Assembly (NCBI RefSeq): GCF_010501095.1
Contig: NZ_QVMP01000017.1
Span: 1 to 64,000, forward strand
DNA length: 64,000 nucleotides
Direction: 5' to 3'
DNA from: Dysgonomonas sp. 520
GTDB taxonomy: Bacteria; Bacteroidota; Bacteroidia; Bacteroidales; Dysgonomonadaceae
Shown here: positions 44,901 through 52,600 of the stretch, piece after piece
Layout: the number at the start of each line of letters is the position of its first letter
Position numbering within the stretch: position 1 is the stretch's first letter
The notes under the pieces: model-generated
Databases searched by the model: none
Seen by the model: only the letters and a program-made list of their open reading frames with translations
Told to the model about the DNA's origin: nothing
Position numbers and translations under genes: made by a program

Positions 44901-45048
44901 TGGATTTCTTCCGATGGCTCTATCTACAAGTGATGGAGCTGAAGTGCAAAGACCACTGGCAACTGTCGTTATAGGAGGATTGCTGACTGCCACGATACTT
45001 ACACTGGTTGTCCTGCCTTCGATTTATAAAACATTCACGAAAAAATAG
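41938..45048 (+). CDS. czcA: CzcA-type heavy-metal RND efflux pump
   Basis: The 1036-aa inner-membrane pump has 12 membrane helices and two large periplasmic loops. In helix 4 the signature DFGLIVDGAVIIVEA places Asp400, Asp406 and Glu413, matching the proton-relay and specificity residues of the HME1 group, which exports Co, Zn and Cd. The Cu/Ag group lacks this pattern. I start at ATG 41938 (MFQKLIKFSIENK), the usual N-terminus of the family. The TolC-like partner follows after 8 bases and the adaptor 4 bases after that, so the tripartite exporter is encoded as one unit. Confidence 0.95.
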   Translation: MFQKLIKFSIENKLVIGVMTVALIIWGGYSLSQLPFDSTPDITNNQVQVITQAPSLGAQEVEQFITTPLEMALANIPKVVERRSISRSGLSVITIVFKENADIYWARQQVSQQLKEAEEVIPQGLGKISLAPISTGLGEIYHYTIRAKEGYEDKYSITDLRTMQDWIVRKQLSGTEGVAEVSGWGGFVKQYEIAINADKLNAVGITIPEMYTALENNNENTGGSYIEQYSNQYFIRGIGLVGSLEDIEKIPVKTVNGTPILVRDVAKVQFGSSMRYGAVTRNGEGEVVAGITLMLKGENFQDVIKNVKVRMEQVQKSLPEGVIIEPFIDRTQLVDRVTNTIAKNLVEGGLIVIFILVLFLGNYRAGLVVASVIPLSMLFAFGMMRLFGVSGNLMSLGAIDFGLIVDGAVIIVEAVCHHISVMKDKYKGALLTQKQMDTEVFDSASKIRNSAAFGEIIIMIVYIPLFTLVGIEGKMFKPMAMTVFFAILGAFILSLTYVPMASALFLSKKTEHKRNFSDKMMDKISGFYRPIITKSLNWSKTLIISMIALFAVSLFVFNKMGGEFIPNLEEGDFAAEISMAQGTSLSQMVKSTTQAEKILKEKFPEVKQAVSRIGSAEIPTDPMPIERADMMIALIPKKDWTSARTKEELMEKMEEAVSVIPGMEIEMTQPIQMRTNELITGIKQDVAIKIYGNDLDVLTSSANKVASLIKSVEGVTDPFVEKVTGLPQIQVVYNRDQLAKYGISIKDANMVLKTAFAGNEAGYVFEEDRRFDLVLRMEKDLRNDISSLENLYLPLQSGGSIPLSQVAEIKYQDAPAQVTREDAERRIYVGFNVRGRDVQNTVYDIQKILDKEFKLPAGYYYTYGGQFQNLKEAKDRLMVAVPLALLLILFLLYATLRSVKESLFVFTAIPLSAIGGIFALWLRGMPFSISAGVGFIALFGVAVLNGIVLIGQFNLFEKEGIKDIKERIVKGCMLRLRPVIMTALVASLGFLPMALSTSDGAEVQRPLATVVIGGLLTATILTLVVLPSIYKTFTKK

Positions 45049-45056
45049 AAGGAGTT

Positions 45057-46310
45057 ATGAAAACAAAAATAAGAATATCAATACTTACATTTCTTGTGAT
45101 ACTGCTTGCTGTACCATCAGGTGTTTCAGCACAGGAAAGTGTAAATACGCTGGATGAATGTATCCGTCTGGCAATGGATAATAACCTGACCATGAAATCA
45201 GGTAGGATATCTATTGAAAGGGCAAAAGATTTACAAGGTACAGCATTCAATATTGAAAAGACGGGCTTCTCTTTGAGTCAAGACCCGACATCGGGAGGCA
45301 GCCCTGATAATAGTATATCATTAAGCCAGAGTTTCGATTTTCCAACTGTTTATACTACACGTAGTAAATTGCTTAAAGCGGAAACGAATCTTGAACGCAG
45401 TAATCTGGAAGTAACTCGTAATGAACTTGTAAAAGAAATTACTGCGACGTATTATCAGTTACTGTATGCAAAGGAGAATATTAAAATCCTCCAAGAACAG
45501 GATAGCATATATTCAAAATTCCTGTTTCTGGCTTCTACTAAATTTAAAGCGGGTGAAACAAGTCGTTTGGAACAGATGAATGCTGAGAGGTTGTATAATG
45601 AGAATAAAATAGAACTGCAAAAAGCTGAAAAGGATTATCAAAATATACAGCTTATCTTACAAAGATGGATGAATGCCGAAATATCGGTAAATCCTCTTGA
45701 AGCCGAATTGCCTGTAATGGCAGCGAATTACCCTTTCAATAATTTCAGTGCAGAGCAAACACCTATGGGAAGGGTATTGCAAAGCCAGAAAGAGGTTCGT
45801 GAAAAGAATCTGAGCGTAGTTAAGCAGGGATATCTTCCGAGTTTCAACTTTGCACTAAAAAACCAGTTCCTTATAAAAGGGTTCAATCCTTATGATGTGG
45901 AAAGAGAACGATTTAATAAGGGAAACTTTATGGGATTTGAAGTGGGTGTCAGCGTTCCGTTATTCTTTGGAGAACAAAGGGCAAAGACCAAAGCAGCCAA
46001 AAGGGAAGTTGAAATGGCAAGGGTACAGCAGGAAGAAGTGGTACAGACTATGCAGAAACAGTATCAGACATATATCAACGACTTTTATAAGGCAAAAAAC
46101 AGTCTGGATTATTATACTTCTCAGGGAATCACTCAGGCGGATGATATTACCCGCATATCACAAATTTCCTACGAAAAAGGAGAAATAGGTTATGTTGAGT
46201 ATATCCAGAACCTGAAAACAGCCGTTGAAATCCATTTGCAACGCACAAACGCAGTAAATGACTACAATCAGACTATCATTATGTTAAACTATATACAAGG
46301 AAACAAATAA
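45057..46310 (+). CDS. TolC-family outer-membrane factor of the metal efflux system (CzcC-like)
   Basis: The 417-aa protein has a signal peptide (about 1-25, SGVSAQE) and two long helical-hairpin repeats of the TolC/OEP fold (about 35-215 and 235-415), with the characteristic DECIRLAMDNNLTM start. It forms the outer-membrane exit channel for the CzcA pump encoded 8 bases upstream. The adaptor gene starts 4 bases after its stop. Confidence 0.92.
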   Translation: MKTKIRISILTFLVILLAVPSGVSAQESVNTLDECIRLAMDNNLTMKSGRISIERAKDLQGTAFNIEKTGFSLSQDPTSGGSPDNSISLSQSFDFPTVYTTRSKLLKAETNLERSNLEVTRNELVKEITATYYQLLYAKENIKILQEQDSIYSKFLFLASTKFKAGETSRLEQMNAERLYNENKIELQKAEKDYQNIQLILQRWMNAEISVNPLEAELPVMAANYPFNNFSAEQTPMGRVLQSQKEVREKNLSVVKQGYLPSFNFALKNQFLIKGFNPYDVERERFNKGNFMGFEVGVSVPLFFGEQRAKTKAAKREVEMARVQQEEVVQTMQKQYQTYINDFYKAKNSLDYYTSQGITQADDITRISQISYEKGEIGYVEYIQNLKTAVEIHLQRTNAVNDYNQTIIMLNYIQGNK

Positions 46311-46314
46311 GATT

Positions 46315-47514
46315 ATGAAAGCAATATATATATCGTTAATAAGCCTGTCTTTGATATTACTGGTATCATGCGGACAGAATACAAAGCCCGAAAACGCTGA
46401 AAATCCAGCAGTAAATACCGAACAGGCTCATGAAGGTGAATCGGGAGAAATTGAAGTATCCGAAGCACAGATGAATGCTGTAGGTATTCAGATGGGTAAA
46501 ATAGAACAACGTGAATTAAACAGTGTAATTCGGGTAAACGGAGAGATGGACCTCGATCCACAGAAAAAAGCGGAAGTAACATCCCTTGTCGGCGGAATAA
46601 TAAAACAAGTACTTGTAATAGAAGGGAAACGTGTTTCGGCAGGTCAAGCTGTTGCTTATCTCGAAAACACAGAAATAGTTGAACTTCAGAAAAATTACCT
46701 GACATTAAGGAAAGAAGCACTAACTGCAGAACAAGAATATAACAGGCAGAAAGAGTTATCTTCTCAGGGTGCAGGTGTCGAAAAAACATTTCAACAGGCT
46801 ACAGCTGCTTATGAAATAGCAAAGGCACAGCTCACCGGACTTGAAAAACAATTGCGTCAACTATCTATTAGTCCCGAACAGGTTTCGGCAGGTAATATGG
46901 TTACCCAGATTCCTATTAAATCCCCTATTTCGGGTACGGTGAGGAAGATAAATATTAGTACAGGAAGCTATGCAGATTCACAAATTTCATTGATGAGTAT
47001 TTCTGATAATTCGGCAGTACACTGTGATATGAAAGTTTTTGAGAAAGATATAAACGCAGTAAAGATTGGTCAGGAAGTGGATATTCTGCTAACTAATCAA
47101 CCCGGAGTGAACCTGAAAGGTGAAATTTACGAGATAAATAAGTCTTTCGAGGGTGATACAAAAGCCATATTAGTACATATCCGTATTAAGAATCAGGGAA
47201 ATATTGAGTTGATACCGGGAATGTATGCTACAGGGTTAATCAATGTCGGGAAACAAAAAACACCAGCGGTTCCTAATGATGCGGTTATAAGCAGTGAAGG
47301 GAAAAAATACATATTTGTACTCGAAGACGAAGAAAACGGACAGGAAGGTAAAAGTTACCATTTCAAACGGGAAGAAGTTATAACAGGAATCAGTGAGTTG
47401 GGATTTACACAGATTACCCCAGTCAATCAATTGGAAGATGATGCAACTATTGTTATAGCCAACGCTTTTTATATCGCCTCAATGGCGAGTGATCACGGTG
47501 AACACGGACATTAA
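46315..47514 (+). CDS. Periplasmic adaptor (CzcB/HlyD-like) of the metal efflux system
   Basis: The 399-aa protein has a lipoprotein signal (LLVSCGQ, Cys19), a barrel-sandwich/lipoyl-like domain (about 85-110 and 195-220, TSLVGGIIKQVLVIEGKRVSAGQ), an alpha-hairpin (about 115-185) and a beta-barrel. The C-terminus ends in SDHGEHGH, a short His-rich tail that may capture metal. It connects the RND pump to the TolC channel. It is the last gene of the unit; the P-type ATPase has its own operator and promoter 17 bases downstream. Confidence 0.92.
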   Translation: MKAIYISLISLSLILLVSCGQNTKPENAENPAVNTEQAHEGESGEIEVSEAQMNAVGIQMGKIEQRELNSVIRVNGEMDLDPQKKAEVTSLVGGIIKQVLVIEGKRVSAGQAVAYLENTEIVELQKNYLTLRKEALTAEQEYNRQKELSSQGAGVEKTFQQATAAYEIAKAQLTGLEKQLRQLSISPEQVSAGNMVTQIPIKSPISGTVRKINISTGSYADSQISLMSISDNSAVHCDMKVFEKDINAVKIGQEVDILLTNQPGVNLKGEIYEINKSFEGDTKAILVHIRIKNQGNIELIPGMYATGLINVGKQKTPAVPNDAVISSEGKKYIFVLEDEENGQEGKSYHFKREEVITGISELGFTQITPVNQLEDDATIVIANAFYIASMASDHGEHGH

Positions 47515-47530
47515 TTTGCAAAGATAAGTT

Positions 47531-47545
47531 TGCAACTTGGTTGCA
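47531..47545. promoter_or_regulatory. Candidate metalloregulator operator 2
   Basis: TGCAACTTGGTTGCA matches operator 1 at 14 of 15 positions, with both arms identical. It lies 12 bases before a TATTTTTG -7 box (47558-47565), the same spacing as at operator 1. Confidence 0.62.
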
Positions 47546-47557
47546 GCTTTTACTACT

Positions 47558-47565
47558 TATTTTTG
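47558..47565 (+). promoter_or_regulatory. -7 box of the P-type ATPase gene
   Basis: TATTTTTG, 17 bases upstream of the chosen ATPase start, adjoining operator 2. Confidence 0.5.
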
Positions 47566-47582
47566 TAATAAATAATATGGTT

Positions 47583-49508
47583 ATGGATAATAATAAACAA
47601 TATAAATGTACATCATGCGATTCGGATGAATCGCATGATAATTCACAAAGCTGGAAAAGCTATGTTCCTGTTGCAATAAGTTTATTTATGCTTTTAGCAG
47701 GAATTACCTTGGATAATTTCTTCGAACAGTTTTTTAATTCTTATATACGGATTGGATGGTATATACTGGCTTATATTCCTGTAGCCTATCCTGTGTTAAA
47801 AGAAGCTATTGAAACAATACGGCAAAAGGATTTTTTTACTGAATTTACCCTGATGCTTGTAGCGACATTAGGAGCGTTCTTTATTGGCGAATATCCCGAA
47901 GGCGTGGCTGTAATGCTGTTTTATGCTGTTGGTGAATTATTTCAAAGCTCTGCGGTAAATAAAGCCAAAAGAAATATAAAAGCACTTCTTGATGTACGTC
48001 CTGATACAGCTGTAGTGGAAAGGAACGGAAGTCACGAAACAGTATCACCGGAGAATGTTGAAATCGGCGAAATAATACAGGTGAAAGCTGGAGAAAAAGT
48101 TCCGTTAGATGGTACAATGATTTCTCCTTCAAGTAGCTTTAATACATCTGCTTTGACAGGTGAGAGTAAACCAAAAACAATATCAGAAGGGGAGACAGTT
48201 CTTGCGGGTATGCTCAATATTGATAAGGTAATCACCATTAAGGTAGCCAAAAAATACGAAGACAGTTCTCTGGCCCGTATTCTGGAAATGGTGCAGGATG
48301 CCACTTCAAGAAAAGCAAAAACCGAACTTCTAATCAGAAGGTTTGCCAAGATATATACTCCGATAGTATTTGCACTGGCAGTTTTAATTACTGTTATACC
48401 TTATTTTATAATCAGTGATTATATATTTCAGGATTGGTTATATCGTGCCTTAGTATTTCTGGTAATATCCTGCCCTTGTGCGTTGGTTATCTCTATTCCA
48501 TTGGGGTATTTCGGTGGAATCGGTGCGGCTTCAAAAGCAGGTGTCTTATTTAAGGGAGCCAATTACCTTGACCTGATGACCAAAGTAAATACTGTGGTAA
48601 TGGATAAAACAGGTACTTTGACAAAAGGCGTTTTTGATGTTCAGGAGGTTGTTGCAGTCGAAAATATTGATAAAGATGAATTGACAGGAGTAGTTGCTGC
48701 AATGGAGAAATTCTCTAATCACCCTATTGCCAAGGCTATTGTTGCTTTTACAGGGAATAAAGCAGATAAATATAATGCAACCGATATCGAAGAAATATCC
48801 GGACACGGGCTGAAAGGTAAGGTTAATGGTAAGGAAGTACTGATCGGTAATAATAAACTGATGAAAAAATTCGGTATTGATTATGATATCAGGGTGGATT
48901 TCATTGTTGAAACGATTGTGATTGCGGCTATTGACGGTAAATATGCCGGATATATTACCATTGCGGATGAAGTGAAGGAAGATGCCGCTGAAGCTATAAA
49001 GAATATGCATACAAATGGCATCGGAAAAATTGTGATGCTAAGCGGAGATAAAGCCTCAATAACAGAAAAAGTTGCATCTGTTCTCGGAATAGACAATGCT
49101 TATGGAGACTTATTACCTGAAGATAAAGTGAAACATCTTGAACAACTGAAAGCAGATAAGAATAATGTAATTGCTTTTGTCGGTGATGGTATAAACGATG
49201 CTCCTTCTCTTGCACTGAGTGATGTTGGAATTGCTATGGGAGGAATGGGAAGCGATGCTGCTATTGAAGTTGCAGATGTAATCATTCAGACAGACCAACC
49301 ATCCAAGATTGCTACCGCCATAAAGATTGCTAAATCTACCAGACAGGTAGTTATGCAAAATATAATCTTAGCATTTACTGTTAAGGCTATTGTTCTTATA
49401 CTTGGAGGTTTCGGTGTCGCAACTATGTGGGAAGCTGTCTTTGCCGATGTAGGGGTATCGTTACTGGCTATACTGAATGCAGTCAGGATTTTGAGAATGA
49501 AATTCTGA
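47583..49508 (+). CDS. Zn/Cd/Pb-type P1B ATPase (ZntA/CadA-like)
   Basis: The 641-aa protein (ATG 47583; 47577 also possible) exports soft divalent cations from the cytoplasm. Motifs: CPC (Cys297-Pro-Cys299) in the transport helix, phosphorylated Asp341 in DKTGTLTKG, SGHGLKGK and NHPIAKAI of the nucleotide domain, and GDGINDAPSLALSDVGIAMG of the hinge. There is no N-terminal HMA domain; instead a short CTSCDSDESHD motif may bind metal. CPC followed by a Zn-type helix arrangement favours Zn/Cd over Cu. Its own copy of the TGCAAC-N3-GTTGCA palindrome suggests control by the Fur-type regulator encoded 6 kb upstream. Confidence 0.93.
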   Translation: MDNNKQYKCTSCDSDESHDNSQSWKSYVPVAISLFMLLAGITLDNFFEQFFNSYIRIGWYILAYIPVAYPVLKEAIETIRQKDFFTEFTLMLVATLGAFFIGEYPEGVAVMLFYAVGELFQSSAVNKAKRNIKALLDVRPDTAVVERNGSHETVSPENVEIGEIIQVKAGEKVPLDGTMISPSSSFNTSALTGESKPKTISEGETVLAGMLNIDKVITIKVAKKYEDSSLARILEMVQDATSRKAKTELLIRRFAKIYTPIVFALAVLITVIPYFIISDYIFQDWLYRALVFLVISCPCALVISIPLGYFGGIGAASKAGVLFKGANYLDLMTKVNTVVMDKTGTLTKGVFDVQEVVAVENIDKDELTGVVAAMEKFSNHPIAKAIVAFTGNKADKYNATDIEEISGHGLKGKVNGKEVLIGNNKLMKKFGIDYDIRVDFIVETIVIAAIDGKYAGYITIADEVKEDAAEAIKNMHTNGIGKIVMLSGDKASITEKVASVLGIDNAYGDLLPEDKVKHLEQLKADKNNVIAFVGDGINDAPSLALSDVGIAMGGMGSDAAIEVADVIIQTDQPSKIATAIKIAKSTRQVVMQNIILAFTVKAIVLILGGFGVATMWEAVFADVGVSLLAILNAVRILRMKF

Positions 49509-49538
49509 CAGGCTATATAGCTAATAATTGCAGCCATC

Positions 49539-49790
49539 ATGAGCAAGCGAAGACGTACGAAACGTTTAGCTGCAAGAAAGGAATTGATAAATGCTCAAAA
49601 AAATAGCTTTTTCAAAAAATACTTATCTGTAATCAGCATCTCTATAGGTTCTGCTATCGGTCTAATCTTATGGTTACTTATCTTCAGATGTAAAGATGTA
49701 CATTGTGTCAATTCCTTTTTCCCCATACCTCACATGGGTTTTGCAGGATTTAATGCGTGGGTAATAGCAAATTATTTCTTTAGAGAATAA
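49539..49790 (+). CDS. Small membrane protein, unknown
   Basis: The 83-aa product has a basic N-terminus (SKRRRTKRLAARK), a clear membrane helix (about 30-50) and a shorter hydrophobic C-terminal segment (about 66-80). It starts 31 bases after the ATPase stop and ends just before a strong terminator, so it is likely the last gene of that transcript. I recognise no family. It could be an ATPase accessory, but this is only from position. Confidence 0.5.
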   Translation: MSKRRRTKRLAARKELINAQKNSFFKKYLSVISISIGSAIGLILWLLIFRCKDVHCVNSFFPIPHMGFAGFNAWVIANYFFRE

Positions 49791-49797
49791 TATTATT

Positions 49798-49838
49798 AAC
49801 CCTTGGTTGAAATAATTATTTCAGCCAAGGGTTTTTCG
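49798..49838 (+). terminator. Terminator closing the metal island
   Basis: CCCTTGG and CCAAGGG (49800-49831) enclose TTGAAATAATTATTTCA, itself palindromic, followed by TTTTTCGTT. Confidence 0.8.
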
Positions 49839-49877
49839 TTCTTAATTATACAAAACCATGACTAACTATTAAAAATA

Positions 49878-50720
49878 ATGAAACAATATACATATGAACT
49901 GAGCTTTAAAATAAATCAAGAATTAAAAGAAATAGAATGTGAAGAAGAGAATATATTTAACAAGGCACCTAAAATAATATCGTTATTAGAAAATACATTT
50001 ATCGAACTCAAAGAATTTATTTGCACATATAAATTCAAAAATATTGAGGAAGAAATACATTTCTTCAAAGAAATTAAACCTCAGCTATTTAGTAAGTTAA
50101 TATATAATCGAAAAATTTATTGCATAGAAACGATGATACCCAATGGTAGTATAGAATCACAAAATGCATATTTACGAAGTGAACAAGACCATTTAAAAAT
50201 ATTTTTTGATAGGAACCTTGATTTTTATAAATACTACCGAACAGGTTGTACTCATCTCGATAGGTATTATTTTGTAAGAGGAAAACCTGATATTCAATTG
50301 AACTTAGATACTTTTTATTTCGAAAGAGATCCAAAATTCTCAACTAGTTTTGACTTTAAAGTATCTAAAATTATAGCAAATGAGATGCTTGCAATTTACT
50401 TAAATGAGAAATTAAAGGCATTAAACAATTCCCCTAATTCTTCAAATTTCAGCTCTGTTAAAAAGAAACTGACATGGACAGCTAAAAAGACAGAATTAGT
50501 AGAACAAATATACGCTTGGGAAAGAGCTGAATGTTTTGATTATGGTAATACAAATATAAAGGAGATCGCTGAATATGTAGAAGAGGTTTTTAATATTGAC
50601 TTGGGAGATTTTTATCATGCTTTCTTAGAAATAAGAGAACGTAAAGGAAGTCGCACGATATTCTTGGATAAACTGATAAAGTTTTTGAATGAACGTATGG
50701 ACGAATTAGACAATAAATAA
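49878..50720 (+). CDS. rteC: RteC family regulator of conjugative-element excision
   Basis: The 280-aa protein matches RteC of CTnDOT-type elements in length and in blocks such as FFKEIKPQLFSKLIYNRKIY, TGCTHLDRYYFVRG and LVEQIYAWERAECFDYG near the C-terminal winged-helix part. In CTnDOT, RteC switches on the xis2c-xis2d operon and so starts excision and transfer. Here two Xis2c/Xis2d-like genes lie 1.1 kb downstream, in the same direction. rteA and rteB are not in the window. It is good evidence that the 34-64 kb region is an integrative conjugative element. Confidence 0.88.
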   Translation: MKQYTYELSFKINQELKEIECEEENIFNKAPKIISLLENTFIELKEFICTYKFKNIEEEIHFFKEIKPQLFSKLIYNRKIYCIETMIPNGSIESQNAYLRSEQDHLKIFFDRNLDFYKYYRTGCTHLDRYYFVRGKPDIQLNLDTFYFERDPKFSTSFDFKVSKIIANEMLAIYLNEKLKALNNSPNSSNFSSVKKKLTWTAKKTELVEQIYAWERAECFDYGNTNIKEIAEYVEEVFNIDLGDFYHAFLEIRERKGSRTIFLDKLIKFLNERMDELDNK

Positions 50721-50731
50721 TGAATTTATAA

Positions 50732-50958
50732 TATCTTTGCATGAATAAAGAAACAGTATGGAGGTATGTTCCTCCGTAGGTTATAACATAACATTCGCTA
50801 TACGTCTTGATATAGAAAACTGGTAATTTTTTAGAAGAATAAGACGAACTGTGCAATGTTCATGCTATACGAAAGTATAGTGTGGACTTGCTTGTTTCGT
50901 TCTTCGGGTATACCAGTGCCTCTATATCGATACAAAGCAGGCTCCACACTTCTTTTTG
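50732..50958 (+). promoter_or_regulatory. Promoter and attenuator-like leader before the RibD/DHFR-like gene
   Basis: A -7 box TATCTTTG (50732-50739) is followed by GGAGG-loop-CCTCC (50760-50775), CTATAC-GAAA-GTATAG (50865-50880) and a terminator-like stem AGTGTGGA (50879-50886) with TCCACACT (50943-50950), extended by TGCTT/AAGCA and followed by TCTTTTTG. The stop signal lies 28 bases before the next start codon. A tiny frame, MNKETVWRYVPP, begins at 50741. Confidence 0.45.
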
Positions 50959-50985
50959 TATATTGCATCCCAAAACATTGAAAAT

Positions 50986-51522
50986 ATGAAAAAAATAAAA
51001 TTATATATTGCCTCCTCAATAGATGGGTATATTGCTCGTCCAGATGGAGATTTAGATTGGCTTTCTAATTACCCCATTACACATACAATGAACTATGGAT
51101 ATGATGAATTCTTTGAATCTGTAGATATTGTTATTATGGGTGGAAGAACTTATCGGGATATTTTAAACATGGATGTAGTTTATCCATACGAAAGTAAAAT
51201 ATCATATGTTATAACAAGAAATCAAATAAACAGTACGAAAGAAAACATTCATTTTGTTACAAATAATATAATTGAGATTATTTCGAGTTTAAAAGAAGAA
51301 CAAGGTAGAGACATTTGGCTTGTTGGAGGTGGAGAATTAATATCAATGTTCTTAAATTATGATTTGATTGATGAAATGATAATTACATATATTCCCATAC
51401 TACTTGGAGATGGCATTCCTCTATTTCCCAAGTCTGAGAAAGAGTCTAAATGGCATCTGCTTAATAGAAAATCTTATAACAATGGTGTGTTGTCTATTGA
51501 ATATCAGAGAATAAAAGAATAA
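50986..51522 (+). CDS. RibD C-terminal/dihydrofolate reductase-like protein
   Basis: The 178-aa protein (start 50986) belongs to the RibD_C/DHFR superfamily: KLYIASSIDGYIARPDGDLDWL at the N-terminus, VIMGGRTYRDIL, and DIWLVGGGELISMFL with the NADPH-binding glycines. Such stand-alone proteins are often called DHFR family but usually lack proven DHFR activity. It is common as cargo in Bacteroidota elements. It is preceded by an attenuator-like leader and followed by a strong terminator. Trimethoprim resistance is not implied by the sequence. Confidence 0.85.
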   Translation: MKKIKLYIASSIDGYIARPDGDLDWLSNYPITHTMNYGYDEFFESVDIVIMGGRTYRDILNMDVVYPYESKISYVITRNQINSTKENIHFVTNNIIEIISSLKEEQGRDIWLVGGGELISMFLNYDLIDEMIITYIPILLGDGIPLFPKSEKESKWHLLNRKSYNNGVLSIEYQRIKE

Positions 51523-51546
51523 GATAACACTAATTAAAACATGATA

Positions 51547-51585
51547 AACTCCCAAGCTATACCCAAGTTTGGGAGTTCTTTTTTA
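51547..51585 (+). terminator. Terminator after the RibD/DHFR-like gene
   Basis: AACTCCCAA (51547-51555) pairs with TTGGGAGTT (51569-51577), followed by CTTTTTTAT. Confidence 0.8.
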
Positions 51586-51740
51586 TACTTTATTTCAAAT
51601 TAAATCCCTCGAAAAAGACAGTTTAAATGCCTTATTGTATTAAAAAAGAAAACTCCACAGATTGATTTACTTTTCAGATTAAAGCTATCTCTCATATTCG
51701 CTAAATATAAGATAATTACGATATTATTTAAAAATACTTA

Positions 51741-51753
51741 TCCCAATATGGGA
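51741..51753. promoter_or_regulatory. Palindrome upstream of the Xis2c-like gene, candidate RteC site
   Basis: TCCCAATATGGGA is a perfect 5-3-5 inverted repeat, 46 bases upstream of the start codon. RteC of CTnDOT binds an inverted repeat upstream of xis2c; identity here is an inference. Confidence 0.35.
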
Positions 51754-51799
51754 ATTTAACATATCAGAATATCAGACCTTTGTATCAAACAAAATTGAT

Positions 51800-52162
51800 A
51801 TGGAAGTCATTACAATTGATTCAAAAGCATACAAAGAACTAATCGAAAAGATAGATTTAATTGCTGATTATATTAGGAATAAGAATACCCAAGACATTTC
51901 AGAAGAATTAGATGAAGTGTGGGTCGATAGCTACGAAGTATGTACTTTCCTTCGAATAAGTGAACGTACTCTACAACGTTTACGCACCAATAATCTTATA
52001 TCCTACTCAATACTATCAGGTAAGACGTATTATAGCATCAGCGAAATTAAGCGAGTCTTAGCAGAGCGATTAGTCAGATCAGGCGATGAAGCTTTGACAG
52101 ACTTGATTAAAAATCATCAGGAATACATTGAGACAAGGAAAAAGAATAAACCAAAGAAATAA
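51800..52162 (+). CDS. Xis2c-like excisionase, helix-turn-helix
   Basis: The 120-aa basic protein has an N-terminal coiled segment (about 8-28) and an HTH_17/MerR-like domain (about 40-95): VDSYEVCTFLRISERTLQRLRTNNLISYSILSGKTYYSISEIKRVL. Paired small proteins of this kind downstream of RteC are the recombination directionality factors Xis2c and Xis2d of CTnDOT. It lies 8 bases before its paralogue. The factors bend DNA at the attachment site so that the integrase runs in reverse. Confidence 0.82.
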   Translation: MEVITIDSKAYKELIEKIDLIADYIRNKNTQDISEELDEVWVDSYEVCTFLRISERTLQRLRTNNLISYSILSGKTYYSISEIKRVLAERLVRSGDEALTDLIKNHQEYIETRKKNKPKK

Positions 52163-52170
52163 TTGTTGAT

Positions 52171-52530
52171 ATGAGAATAGATGATGACATATTTGAATCC
52201 AACATTAGAGGCTTGGCAAGGTTGCTGAAGAATCTTGATGCCAAGATAGACAAATTATTGGTTGCTGATAGTTCTGTAATGGACGAACGGTTATTTGATA
52301 ATCAAGATTTATGTCTTTTTCTGAAAGTTACCCCTCGTACTCTGCAACGATATAGAAATCAAGGCTTAATTCCTTTCAAGACTATCTGTAAGCGGAACTA
52401 TTACAAAGAATCTGATGTCAATATCTTCGTAAATAAATACTTTGGAGGAAAAACTCAACCGACTGACAAAGATAAGTATAAGAGAAAAAACAAACGTTGT
52501 GATGACGATACAGAAGATGTTGTAGTTTAA
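52171..52530 (+). CDS. Xis2d-like excisionase, helix-turn-helix
   Basis: The 119-aa protein is a paralogue of the preceding gene: the HTH part (about 45-95) reads FDNQDLCLFLKVTPRTLQRYRNQGLIPFK and SDVNIFVNKYF. The C-terminus is very basic (KDKYKRKNKR). In CTnDOT, xis2d is followed by orf3 and the exc topoisomerase gene. Here a terminator follows at 52561, and the next genes run on the other strand, so those two genes are missing from this place. Confidence 0.82.
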   Translation: MRIDDDIFESNIRGLARLLKNLDAKIDKLLVADSSVMDERLFDNQDLCLFLKVTPRTLQRYRNQGLIPFKTICKRNYYKESDVNIFVNKYFGGKTQPTDKDKYKRKNKRCDDDTEDVVV

Positions 52531-52560
52531 ATGGTTTCTGTTATTTTTATTTGGTTTTGG

Positions 52561-52600
52561 AATCCCTTTTTGTCGTGATGACAGGAAGGGATTTGTTTTT
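52561..52600 (+). terminator. Terminator after the excisionase pair
   Basis: AATCCCTT (52561-52568) pairs with AAGGGATT (52586-52593), followed by TGTTTTT. It also lies at the end of the convergent minus-strand operon. Confidence 0.65.

Noticed and set aside
41938-45048. Copper/silver (CusA) specificity for the RND pump
   Set aside because: The helix-4 DFGxxxD...E pattern matches the Co/Zn/Cd group instead of the Cu/Ag group.
47541-47582. Upstream TTG start for the P-type ATPase
   Set aside because: It lies inside the operator palindrome and upstream of the -7 box, so it would not be transcribed from this promoter.
50986-51522. Calling the RibD/DHFR-like gene a trimethoprim-resistance dfr gene
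   Set aside because: The motifs are those of the RibD C-terminal group; no evidence for folate activity in the sequence.
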